From: Candidatus Saccharimonadota bacterium
GTDB lineage: Bacteria; Patescibacteriota; Saccharimonadia; Saccharimonadales; Saccharimonadaceae
Assembly: GCA_017511925.1 (NCBI GenBank)
Contig: JAFWHS010000014.1
Location: forward strand, 62,001 to 126,000
DNA length: 64,000 bases
Direction of reading: 5' to 3'
Program-made: the position numbers and the translations under genes
Notes under the pieces: model-generated
The model's database searches: none
What the model was told of the DNA's origin: nothing
What the model saw: the letters and a program-made list of their open reading frames with translations, nothing else
In this document: positions 28,118 to 36,628 of the stretch, in pieces
Layout of the letters: every line of letters starts with the position of its first letter
How positions within the stretch are numbered: position 1 is the first letter of the stretch

Positions 28118-29073
28118 TACCAGAATTTTTCTGGCAGTTTATCCGCAATTCTTTTATGAAAATCATAATCAAAACCCTCAAGTCTCTTGGGGGCTTTGGT
28201 TTTGAAGTAATTTTTACGAATTTCTTTGGCGGTCATAATTTCACCAGGAATCAATTTATACTTTTTGTTAAAATTTAGACCCCTTTTATAATCCTTTGGT
28301 GGCAAAACTGCCATTGGCACAAAGTCACAATTCATTTCTGGGTCTTGATATAATTCCAGTGCCAGTATTGACATTGTAGGAATGATAGGCTCTTCTTTAT
28401 CATAAATTTCTTTAGTTTTAAACACTGTAGCTTGCCGAGTTGCCGACGGCGCTACAAATATTACTCCACCATTTTTCACCACATCATGAGATAACTTCGT
28501 ATATAAATCACGAAATTCACGCTTGATTTTAGATCCAGCTTCAAATAACGGTGAACCTTTATGTATATTCATTTTATCCCATGTAGACGGGGTGATGGTC
28601 GGCGTAATTATGATGCCAAGTTGCTTTATTCTGTCAAAATCAGTCGCAAGTGCCTCATACCATGGCAAATTTACCGGAAATAGCATTGGTTTATCTCCCA
28701 TCACGTCCATTTTCATCATTAAGATTCTTGCGATTTCCCCCAGCGAGGGATGATTAAAACCAATTACTAGGCCATTTTCAGAATCTTTCGGAAAACCAAC
28801 ATAGCTACCTGGCGTGATTTTCTTTAAGCGCCTCACTAGCTTGGCGCGTGCGTTTTTTGCGTGTTTCTCTGGATCATTTTTTGGCCCGGTAGTGCCAAGC
28901 ACGTAATTAATTGCCGCGTTACAGATCTTCCCCACCGGTACCATTTCTTTTCGTAAATTTTCAGCCCCAAGAGTCTTAAGTAGAGAGTATCCTTCGTGTT
29001 GAATTTTATCTATAATCTCTTCCGCTGAAAGAGTTTCTAGTTGTTTGTTTGTAAAAACTTTCTTTGTCGCCAT
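28114..29073 (-). CDS. PlsC-like acyltransferase family protein
   Basis: The ~319-residue protein has GFNHPSLGE in place of the NHxxxxD motif of glycerolipid acyltransferases, followed by a FVAPSATRQ segment at the position of the usual FPEGTRS motif. The match is partial, since the acidic residue is Glu one position off, so the assignment to lysophosphatidic-acid acyltransferases is tentative. No clear membrane helix. I use ATG 29073 because a TATAAT (29081-29086) ends 7 nt upstream; the reading extending to 29100 would place the box inside the gene. A role with cdsA, pgsA and gpsA in phospholipid synthesis is possible. Confidence 0.65.
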   Translation of the reverse strand: MATKKVFTNKQLETLSAEEIIDKIQHEGYSLLKTLGAENLRKEMVPVGKICNAAINYVLGTTGPKNDPEKHAKNARAKLVRRLKKITPGSYVGFPKDSENGLVIGFNHPSLGEIARILMMKMDVMGDKPMLFPVNLPWYEALATDFDRIKQLGIIITPTITPSTWDKMNIHKGSPLFEAGSKIKREFRDLYTKLSHDVVKNGGVIFVAPSATRQATVFKTKEIYDKEEPIIPTMSILALELYQDPEMNCDFVPMAVLPPKDYKRGLNFNKKYKLIPGEIMTAKEIRKNYFKTKAPKRLEGFDYDFHKRIADKLPEKFWY

Positions 29074-29126
29074 AAAATTAATTATAGCATTTTGTGACAT
29101 TTTATGTTAAAATTAATATTATCGAA

Positions 29127-29201
29127 TGGGGATTCGCCAAGTGGTAAGGCAGTGGGTTCTGGTCCCACCATTCGGGGGTTCGAATCCCTCATCCCCAGCC
29201 A
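29127..29201 (+). tRNA. tRNA-Gln (CUG)
   Basis: A full cloverleaf is visible: acceptor TGGGGAT / ATCCCCA, D-arm, anticodon arm GTGGG-TTCTGGT-CCCAC with anticodon CTG, and T-arm GGGGG-TTCGAAT-CCCTC. GCCA ends the gene, so CCA is encoded. Confidence 0.96.
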
Positions 29202-29227
29202 AGTATAAGTGTAATGGATAATAAATT

Positions 29228-29566
29228 ATGAAAATGCATGAAATGAATTTGCAACCAAAATATTTCGACTTCATGAAAGATGGCACAAAGCGCATAGAGT
29301 TGCGCCTTTATGACGAGAAGCGTAGCCAAATCCAGCTTGGAGACATCATTGAATTTTCAAAATCTGAAAACGACAAAATAAGAGCCGAAGTTATCGGTCT
29401 TCTTCGTTATAATTCGTTCAATGATTTATTTGAAGACTTCGACATTTCGATTCTTGCCGATGCCTCTATGACAAAAGATGAGTTACTTAGCGTATTGAGC
29501 GAATTTTACACCCCCGAAAAACAAGCCCAATATGGGGTTGTCGGTATCCGTCTAAAGATGCTTTAA
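29228..29566 (+). CDS. ASCH domain protein
   Basis: This 112-residue protein is a single ASCH domain (PUA-like beta-barrel), seen from KYFDFMKDGTKRIELRLYDEKR with the GxKxxExR-type motif, then LGDIIEF and the C-terminal GVVGIRLKML strand. ASCH proteins bind RNA or modified nucleosides; some hydrolyse N4-acetylcytidine. It lies 26 nt after tRNA-Gln, with which it may be co-transcribed. A convergent neighbour carries a second ASCH domain. Confidence 0.85.
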   Translation: MKMHEMNLQPKYFDFMKDGTKRIELRLYDEKRSQIQLGDIIEFSKSENDKIRAEVIGLLRYNSFNDLFEDFDISILADASMTKDELLSVLSEFYTPEKQAQYGVVGIRLKML

Positions 29567-29570
29567 AAAT

Positions 29571-29604
29571 AAAAAAGCGCCTTTCTATAAAGGGCGCTTT
29601 TTTG
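29571..29604. terminator. Bidirectional terminator between the two ASCH genes
   Basis: Perfect arms AAAAAAGCGCC / GGGCGCTTTTTT (with extended T/A pairing) serve both convergent genes. Confidence 0.92.
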
Positions 29605-29609
29605 AGAGA

Positions 29610-30425
29610 TTAGCCGTTGAAGACGTGTTCACGAGAGTGGTTATTGTAATAGCCATCGGCGAGGATTTCTGTCTCTACCCAACCATACTTTTCGATAACC
29701 TTAGTAAACTGATTTAATTTGTAGTCGGCAATCGTAATAAGTGGGCGAGTTGTTCCTAACCACGCGAAACACTTCTCAAGTAACTCGGTGGCGATTCCGC
29801 GCTTCTGGTATTCAGGCTTTACGAAAAGAGTACTAATTTTCTTTTCATCGTTATCCTTTTTCAATATTGCAACAGCCGCAATCTTATTGTCCATATAACA
29901 TGTGATAATTTCGCGCTCGCCATCGAATATACCTGGGATATATTTGCTAAAATAATGATCACAATGATCGGGATAATCTTCACATATCCAATCAGTTATC
30001 ATGTATGCCTCTGCTATAACTTTAGCAAATTTCTTATTTGCACCAGCTTTAAGTAAATCCGAAGCTTTGTAAAACTCGCGAGAAGGCTTCTCGTCTGTTT
30101 TGAATTCTAGCTCAAAGACGTAAACGCCAAGTGATTCTCTATCCTTAGGATAAATCCCCTGAAGCGTACGAAGTGCTCCATTAAAAGTCATGCCGGGTAA
30201 AACACGGTCAACGCCCTCAACTTCGAGCATCCTTTTGAAACTATCATAAACGGCAACGCGTTTTACATAGAATTCATTTGGGCCGTAGTTCTCGAATGTA
30301 ATCGTGTCTCCCTGATGAACCTTTTTGATCTGCGAATATCCAACGCGAATCTCGAGGTTCTTTTCTCCGCTTTTGAGCTGACGGAAATACTCTTTTTTGA
30401 CTCTCCAGACGTGTTTTTTCGTCAT
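29610..30425 (-). CDS. ASCH-GNAT fusion protein
   Basis: The 271-residue product joins an N-terminal ASCH domain (residues ~5-108; EYFRQLKSGEKNLEIRVGYSQIKKV, QGDTITFENYG) to a C-terminal GNAT acetyltransferase (~115-270) with the acetyl-CoA loop LFVKPEYQKRGIATELLEKC. The N-terminal part may bind RNA and the C-terminal part acetylate a linked substrate, but that is inference from the fusion. It has a proper leader with AAAGGAG. It is convergent with a second, stand-alone ASCH gene next to tRNA-Gln. Confidence 0.85.
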   Translation of the reverse strand: MTKKHVWRVKKEYFRQLKSGEKNLEIRVGYSQIKKVHQGDTITFENYGPNEFYVKRVAVYDSFKRMLEVEGVDRVLPGMTFNGALRTLQGIYPKDRESLGVYVFELEFKTDEKPSREFYKASDLLKAGANKKFAKVIAEAYMITDWICEDYPDHCDHYFSKYIPGIFDGEREIITCYMDNKIAAVAILKKDNDEKKISTLFVKPEYQKRGIATELLEKCFAWLGTTRPLITIADYKLNQFTKVIEKYGWVETEILADGYYNNHSREHVFNG

Positions 30426-30523
30426 CGTTAATCAACTCCTTTTAAAGATCAATAGTAACGGTAACCCGTTCTCCCTTAATTATATCACAAAATATCAAAA
30501 AAGTCAATTTTAACCGCTTTCCC

Positions 30524-33500
30524 TTACTCGCTCCTCAGTGCTTCTACCGGGTCTTTCTTTGAAGCCGAGCGTGCCGGTATTAACCCAGACACCAAAGTCA
30601 AAACAACGCTAAGAATAATCAAAAACCCAGCCGTCTTTGGGTCTAATGCCGCAGAGAGTGGTATATCTCCAGTGAAATGATGTAGCACCAAGTTTATGAT
30701 TGGAATGCAAAGATATGATATTGCTACACCAAATAAGCCAGACAAGAATCCAATAATAAACGTCTCTGCATTGAAAATTGACGAAATATTATGTTTGCTC
30801 GCCCCAATTGCACGCAAAATCCCAATTTCCTTAGTTCTCTCATACACAGAAATATATGTAATTACACCAATCATAATAGATGACACTACTAGCGAAATCG
30901 ACACGAACGCGATCAAAACATAACTCACGGCATCTACGATCGTCTTGACCGAACTCATCAAAACCCCAGTCGTATCAGAATATTCAATCACTTTCCCATC
31001 CTGATTATACTCACGCATCAGCTCATTATAATGATCCAAAAATTCTATAAATCGAGTTTTTCCGTCAAACGAGTTAAAATAAAAAGCAATTTCCATTGGG
31101 TCATCCAAATCTTGATAACCCAGCAAGGCCAAATTTGTATTATAAGTCGCCTGTTTTTCATTGAACATTGCCGACACCACTCTTGCTAATTCGTCCTCAC
31201 TGAAATTTAATGTAAAAGCACCAATTAGGGCATCTGTATCCAGACCAAAAGCATCTGTAAAGCTATTTGTAAGGTAAGATGTTAATCCGATCACTTTTTC
31301 TGTAACTCTCATCTGCACTAAAAAGCCCGTAATTTTGATAGCTAATCCTTCAAATGTTGCCGTAATTTCTGCCGAGCTCATTAATCCATCAACCACCGTA
31401 TCTACTGCACCCGCCGGCACTACAACCGCATCGGCTTCTAAACTATAGCTCGGGTTAAACTGCTTCATGGTTTCTTCATACTGTTTTGCGTAAGCTTCCA
31501 GCATCCCACGCATTATCCCACCATAAATTGTTTCAAATTGCTCCTTTCCAAGTAAATATTTTTCACCAATTTCCGAAAGTTTTTCAGAATTAGCGCTGAG
31601 CACCCGCTCTACAATATCATCAATCTCGCTATACATAAAATTCCCTAGCGCCTCATTGCCTATAATTTCAGCAAAAGTCGCTCGCGTGAGTACCTCCAGT
31701 TCGCTCGTTAATTCAGCCTGCACCGGTTTTATATCTGCAGTAACTTCACCTGCTATTTCTTTCATATATTCCTCGGTCTTGGCTGCCACCGCATTTCGGT
31801 CAACATTCACCTTGATTGCATTTGCAATCTTTGTTTCATCTATCCGCACTAAATCCGAAAACTCGAAATTAAATTTGTTTTGTTTCTCGCCGAATTTTGT
31901 ATTTGAGAAAATATCTATTGTGGGGTTTTCAATCTGCTTTTTTACAATTTCTGTTTTGCTAGATTCTTCAATAATATGCGTAGTTAAACTCGGCAGATAC
32001 AATACGCCACTTCCCACCGCCATTAATCCATCATCCATCGTAACCACGCCTACAATTTTGAGTTTTTCTGATCGTTTCTCATAAACATTTCGCATGAAAT
32101 CCGCATCATCAGACATATCCTCATATACTTCATATTTTGCATTATATTGATAAGTATCGGCAGGCAAAAGTAATCTCAAATCTACGTTGAGTAAATCATC
32201 ATAAGTCAGCTCAAGTGGCTCGTTTTTGATATTTACGGCTTCGCCACCCATAATTTTAGTGATAATTTCATTTAATTCGTCCGTATCATGGAAGCCCAAT
32301 GAGTATGTTAATAATTCTGAAATTTCACCTTTGCTCGGCAAAAATACTACCATTTCGTTGTAATTTTCTGGATATCGTCCAGCCAAAAGTTCCGTATCGT
32401 TTTGTAAATTCGTCGCATCATATTGGCGAAATACAGACGTCATACTCGAATATGAGTTTAATAAAGAATTACTACCTAAAATTGTCGTAAATAGACTACT
32501 TGGATTTAATTTTGCGAGCTCCCCGGTCGCATCTACGGTATAAATTAATGGATCTATATTATATTCATATTCTACCAAACGTACATCGTCTTTTAATTCA
32601 TCAGTGTGTCCATCATAATATCTCATAAAGCTGTTAAGATCATTATGCGTTACATTGCCAAGCGAAGCCGTCAAAACTTGATTTTCTATCAATTTGCTAC
32701 CATCTTCATGCTCACTCCCGCCTGTAAAATTCAGCAAAATTCCAGTAATATTTGTTGAATCTCGCATCAGCGCCAGTGGATACGAAGTTAGCGTATCATG
32801 CTCGATCTTATCAATGTAATTTTGAAATCCTGTAGAAACTGCAGAAATCAAGGCAATACCAATAATCCCAATCGAACCCGCAAAAGCCACTAGCACCGTC
32901 CGGCCTTTTTTGGTCAATAAATTTTTCAATGACAAAGACAATGCCGTAATGAAAGACATTTTTGTTTTCTTACTCTTATGTTTGGCACGCTCTGCATCTA
33001 AATCAGTTTTTGCGCTGCCATCATATACATCAGAATCTGCCACAATTTGGCCGTCTTTTATATTTATGATCCTTGTCGCGTATTCATCCGCTAATTCCGG
33101 ATTATGCGTCACCATAATTACGAGTTTATCTTTTGCTACTTGTTTTAGTAGATCCATAATTTGCAAACTAGTTTCCGAGTCCAGTGCCCCAGTCGGCTCA
33201 TCAGCGAGTAAGATATCAGGATCATTTACGAGCGCTCGGGCTATTGCTACCCTTTGCATTTGTCCGCCAGAAAGCTGGTTTGGTTTTTTGTCGATCTGAT
33301 CTTTTAGACCCACTTGGATCAAAGCATGTTTGGCTCGCCGAATCGCTTCACGTTTTGATACGCCCGACAAAGTCAGTGCCAACCTCACATTTTGCAAAAC
33401 CGTTTGATGTGGAATAAGATTATAATTTTGAAATACAAAACCAATTCTATGGTTGCGGTATGCATCCCAATCTTTATCATGGAAATCTTTTGTAGAAATT

Positions 33501-33697
33501 TCGTTAATTTTAAGATCACCTGAAGTGTAATGATCTAGCCCGCCGATAATATTAAGCAGTGTCGTCTTGCCGGACCCAGACGGCCCAAGTATCGCCACAA
33601 ATTCATTTGCGCGAAAATTTACTGACACCTTATTCAAGGCCTTATGTTTCAGCCCACCAGTCTCATAGACTCTAGTCACACTCCTAAGCTCTAGCAT
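30524..33697 (-). CDS. MacB-like ABC transporter, ATPase fused to FtsX-type permease
   Basis: The 1057-residue protein starts with an ABC ATPase: Walker A GPSGSGKT (38-45), signature LSGGQMQRVAIARAL (~143-157), Walker B ILLADEPTGALD. After a basic linker comes a membrane helix (~265-287), a very large outward domain (~290-920), and three C-terminal membrane helices with the FtsX-type core (SIMIGVITYISVYERTKEIGILRAIGA). Such proteins use ATP hydrolysis in the cytoplasm to drive work outside the membrane (lipoprotein, peptide or drug export). The outer domain, over 600 residues, is unusually big. TATAAT (33705-33710) ends 7 nt before the ATG. Confidence 0.92.
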   Translation of the reverse strand: MLELRSVTRVYETGGLKHKALNKVSVNFRANEFVAILGPSGSGKTTLLNIIGGLDHYTSGDLKINEISTKDFHDKDWDAYRNHRIGFVFQNYNLIPHQTVLQNVRLALTLSGVSKREAIRRAKHALIQVGLKDQIDKKPNQLSGGQMQRVAIARALVNDPDILLADEPTGALDSETSLQIMDLLKQVAKDKLVIMVTHNPELADEYATRIINIKDGQIVADSDVYDGSAKTDLDAERAKHKSKKTKMSFITALSLSLKNLLTKKGRTVLVAFAGSIGIIGIALISAVSTGFQNYIDKIEHDTLTSYPLALMRDSTNITGILLNFTGGSEHEDGSKLIENQVLTASLGNVTHNDLNSFMRYYDGHTDELKDDVRLVEYEYNIDPLIYTVDATGELAKLNPSSLFTTILGSNSLLNSYSSMTSVFRQYDATNLQNDTELLAGRYPENYNEMVVFLPSKGEISELLTYSLGFHDTDELNEIITKIMGGEAVNIKNEPLELTYDDLLNVDLRLLLPADTYQYNAKYEVYEDMSDDADFMRNVYEKRSEKLKIVGVVTMDDGLMAVGSGVLYLPSLTTHIIEESSKTEIVKKQIENPTIDIFSNTKFGEKQNKFNFEFSDLVRIDETKIANAIKVNVDRNAVAAKTEEYMKEIAGEVTADIKPVQAELTSELEVLTRATFAEIIGNEALGNFMYSEIDDIVERVLSANSEKLSEIGEKYLLGKEQFETIYGGIMRGMLEAYAKQYEETMKQFNPSYSLEADAVVVPAGAVDTVVDGLMSSAEITATFEGLAIKITGFLVQMRVTEKVIGLTSYLTNSFTDAFGLDTDALIGAFTLNFSEDELARVVSAMFNEKQATYNTNLALLGYQDLDDPMEIAFYFNSFDGKTRFIEFLDHYNELMREYNQDGKVIEYSDTTGVLMSSVKTIVDAVSYVLIAFVSISLVVSSIMIGVITYISVYERTKEIGILRAIGASKHNISSIFNAETFIIGFLSGLFGVAISYLCIPIINLVLHHFTGDIPLSAALDPKTAGFLIILSVVLTLVSGLIPARSASKKDPVEALRSE

Positions 33698-33740
33698 TAC
33701 TTATATTATAACAAAAAATTATAAAAATATCGATAATCAA

Positions 33741-33787
33741 AAAAGAGAGTGTCGCCAGCTCCATACGGTGCCTTGTTTCACTCTATA
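33741..33787 (-). terminator. Terminator of the CdiA-CT-like gene
   Basis: Minus-strand AGAGTG / CACTCT stem with an internal GGC/GCC pairing, followed by a TTTTTT run. Confidence 0.7.
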
Positions 33788-33798
33788 GGCAAATATTA

Positions 33799-34218
33799 TC
33801 ACAATTCGTTCACGAAATCAATAACCTTACGACTTTTTGTGATAACTAATAATTTCTTAATACCATGCTTATTATTGTGTAAATAATATTTTGTTCTAGA
33901 AATCGCCTGATTGCTATTCATTTTTATTCTCGAAAGATCTAATATGATATTACTAGATTGCTTCGCTGCCTTTTTTAAAATATTTTCAATCGTCTTAGCC
34001 CCATTACCTTGCGGGGATTTAAGCTCCCATTCAACACCATTCATTCTAAGGTCTGGAGTTTTTCCGAATCCCGGATGTATACATATAATATCGGTATCAA
34101 AATATTCTGATAAAAACAAAATTACATTCATTTCATGGAAACGAAGTTGTTTGCGGCTTTGTCCTTCAAATAATATTTTATTATGCATATTTTTTGATTT
34201 CCAAAATATGACCGGCAT
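33799..34218 (-). CDS. CdiA C-terminal-like nuclease domain protein
   Basis: The 139-residue protein matches the PD-(D/E)xK-type CdiA C-terminal tRNase family: TPDLRMNGVEWELKSPQG gives the D..E-x-K catalytic pattern, followed by a basic helix (NILKKAAKQSSNIILDLS) and a final VITKSRKV strand. In contact-dependent inhibition systems and mobile elements such domains are toxins; here it is free-standing with no leader, carrier domain or recognisable immunity gene. The start is uncertain: ATG 34218 overlaps a TATAAT, so ATG 34188 (MHNKILFEG) may be the real one. The gene is AT-richer than its neighbours, hinting at transfer. Confidence 0.68.
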   Translation of the reverse strand: MPVIFWKSKNMHNKILFEGQSRKQLRFHEMNVILFLSEYFDTDIICIHPGFGKTPDLRMNGVEWELKSPQGNGAKTIENILKKAAKQSSNIILDLSRIKMNSNQAISRTKYYLHNNKHGIKKLLVITKSRKVIDFVNEL

Positions 34219-34306
34219 TATATCATATAAGAAGTAAATTTAAAACCCTGCACCATAAACTAAATTTTTTCTTCCATTTTTAAAATAATTATGCTAATAT
34301 GGGGTC

Positions 34307-35073
34307 ATGGAACCAAACGTGGGAAACGGTCAACAAAATAGCCAGCCAAATATGGCCGGCCAGTCTTTCGGTGCTCAACGACCTCCAATGCAAAATACAG
34401 CGACTGGGGGGGGGTATATAGTAGTCAACCTACGGCGCCAATAACTAGCACGCCGCAACTCACTACTCCGGTTTATTCTTCGGATCAAGATATTGTATTA
34501 CAAACAAGCAATGGTGGTCGCAAAAAGTGGCCATGGATTGTTGTCGCCATGATAGTTTTGATTGCGGCAATTGGCAGTGGGCTAGCGTTCTTGTTGTCGT
34601 CCAGTCAAAAGTCGCAAGAAATAGAGCCGCTAGACGGCTATGTACATGATTTAATGGAGGATTCATATAGTAAGATAAATAATATACAGCAAACATTTGT
34701 AGAGGCAAGAGATGGCGAATATTCATCGGAAGGGCTCTTTTCGGAGGACGCTAAAAATTACATTAACGAAATGGGCGTCACAATGGAAAATTTCTATAAT
34801 GAAGTTTCCGCTATAGACCTCTCCAGAATCACCGTGCCATTGGCTAAAGAAAATCTCGAGAGATTAAAAGCGAACCTAGATCAAAATATCAGCGCCTATA
34901 CTAATACGGTAGACTTATATAATCAGTATTACGATGATGGCACATATACTGACGAAACTACCGTTCAAGACATTTTCTCTATATATACCGATAATGAAGA
35001 ATTCACTAGTATATACTATTACGAAATAATTGGCGATTTAATCGCGGAGTTGCAAAATGCAGAAGAAGAATAA
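34307..35073 (+). CDS. Single-pass membrane protein, reading frame broken at a run of nine G
   Basis: From ATG 34307 a Gln/Asn/Pro-rich frame runs into a run of nine G (34406-34414) and meets a stop soon after. A -1 shift there (or one extra G) joins it to a frame that stays open to 35073 and gives ~255 residues. The joined protein has a disordered cytoplasmic N terminus (~80 residues), one membrane helix (KKWPWIVVAMIVLIAAIGSG) and an outer domain rich in acidic residues. A TAATAT box ends 6 nt before the ATG, supporting that start. The alternative ATG at 34549 would begin inside the membrane helix and is unlikely. First gene of a four-gene envelope cluster; function unknown. Confidence 0.65.
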
Positions 35074-36628
35074 AAAAGTTAAGATTGCTGCGCTTTTAGT
35101 GGTTATAGCTCTAACGATAACAGCTTTTGCAACACCTTTCCGAGCTTATGCTGAGTTTTTTGAGGAAGGTATAGAGTTAGATATAGACACCTCGACCATT
35201 AATTTGGCAGATGCTTGGGGTCAAATTAAAAATGCTGCCATCATACATCTTGTGGCCCAGAAAATGAAAAAATGCATAGAGATCGACCCGAGTACGTATC
35301 GTGAAGTGACGATGCAAAATCAGAGTAAAGAAACGATGTTGATATCAAGAGACGACGTTGTAGACAAGGGGTTATTTTTCAGTCATGACTGGTCTTACAG
35401 AGAAAATAGAGTTGCTGTTGGCCCGTGGCTATCACGGATTATCACGAGCAACAAAGAAAATTTTACAGACGAAGGAACAATTAGGTGTCCTAGTAATAAT
35501 GGAGAGAATGGTAATATTTCAAACATGTTTGTATATATCCTTAATCATTACGGAGAGGAAGGTTTGCCAAATAATATAGAGGAAAACCCAGAGACCACTC
35601 GGCAAGAGCGCTTAGAGCTAGCCTGTAACGGTACAGAGGCTGGACTTCTGTACCCAGTAGGTTCAAATGACTGTTCGAAAGCGGAAAAATATGCAATGTC
35701 GTGGGTGAAGAAAGATGAAAACGGCTCAATTATTACTCTCAGAGGAGAGAGCTATGCTAAACAGTTATATCAAGCAATGAAAGAACGGTCAGGCAATAAT
35801 TATATCTTGGATTGGGATTCATTGGATAGGTATAACGGTGTGGACGGGTATTATCTATATAGTAATGACTATAAGTCTCAGTGCGGAGAAAACTTTCGCA
35901 CTGACGTCACGGATTCTACGGATAATGCGTATAGGGGTTATAGGATCGGGAACGATGGAGTTATTGAAGCCGGACACTATATCATTAATGAATCAACAAA
36001 CACGGCTAGGGCATCTTTTGTCGTTAGCGAAGAGGAGGGCGAAACAAGGACCTGTACTCAATTAGTTGACGGCATGAATAGGCATATAGAAGCCTATGTA
36101 AGGAAAGTCAATTATGAAATTTACAACATCTGCAAAGCCGGTACCGATGAGGCCATCGAAGATAAAAGAAAAGAACTACAAGAAAAATATCTCAGTAGCG
36201 AAAACGACAAAAAAGCTGACGCTGAAGCCGTAATTGCTGAATATGATAGAATACAAGCGGAAAACGAATACGTAGAAAAAACAAAAGATGACGGCACTAA
36301 AGAATTAATTTCTGTAAAAACCACATATGCTAATAATGACTATATACCAGAGTGGGAAATGTCATATTCGTATGGATCAGGACCGTCATGGGAAGAAATG
36401 ATTGATGAGGGTAGTATCCCTACTGATTTTATCTGGGCCTGCCGCAGTCATCTACCGTATATAGATGTAATCGTAGACCAGGAGGCTGATTTAGCCGGTG
36501 CCCTCGAAGACAAATTTAAAGATAAATGTATGGAAGCTTTAGATCTAGGTTGGTTAATATGTCCTGTTATTAATTACATCTCCGACGCAGTCGATGGATT
36601 AATGGACGCAGTGGATGGGCTTATATAA
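35057..36628 (+). CDS. Secreted/envelope protein of the T4SS-like cluster
   Basis: I do not recognise this 523-residue protein. It has a signal peptide or N-terminal anchor (residues ~9-32, ending ATPFRAYA), a long hydrophilic region with several cysteines that could form disulfides, a Glu/Lys/Ala-rich coiled coil (~370-420), and a C-terminal hydrophobic stretch (LGWLICPVINYISDAVDGLMDA). It overlaps the preceding gene by 17 nt and the VirB6-like gene by 14 nt, so the genes are translationally coupled and the products probably work together in the envelope. Confidence 0.65.
   Translation: MQKKNKKVKIAALLVVIALTITAFATPFRAYAEFFEEGIELDIDTSTINLADAWGQIKNAAIIHLVAQKMKKCIEIDPSTYREVTMQNQSKETMLISRDDVVDKGLFFSHDWSYRENRVAVGPWLSRIITSNKENFTDEGTIRCPSNNGENGNISNMFVYILNHYGEEGLPNNIEENPETTRQERLELACNGTEAGLLYPVGSNDCSKAEKYAMSWVKKDENGSIITLRGESYAKQLYQAMKERSGNNYILDWDSLDRYNGVDGYYLYSNDYKSQCGENFRTDVTDSTDNAYRGYRIGNDGVIEAGHYIINESTNTARASFVVSEEEGETRTCTQLVDGMNRHIEAYVRKVNYEIYNICKAGTDEAIEDKRKELQEKYLSSENDKKADAEAVIAEYDRIQAENEYVEKTKDDGTKELISVKTTYANNDYIPEWEMSYSYGSGPSWEEMIDEGSIPTDFIWACRSHLPYIDVIVDQEADLAGALEDKFKDKCMEALDLGWLICPVINYISDAVDGLMDAVDGLI

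Noticed and set aside
33741-33787. A small RNA or tRNA-like element between the ABC transporter and nuclease genes
   Set aside because: The paired arms and T-run fit a simple terminator for the minus-strand gene; no cloverleaf can be built.
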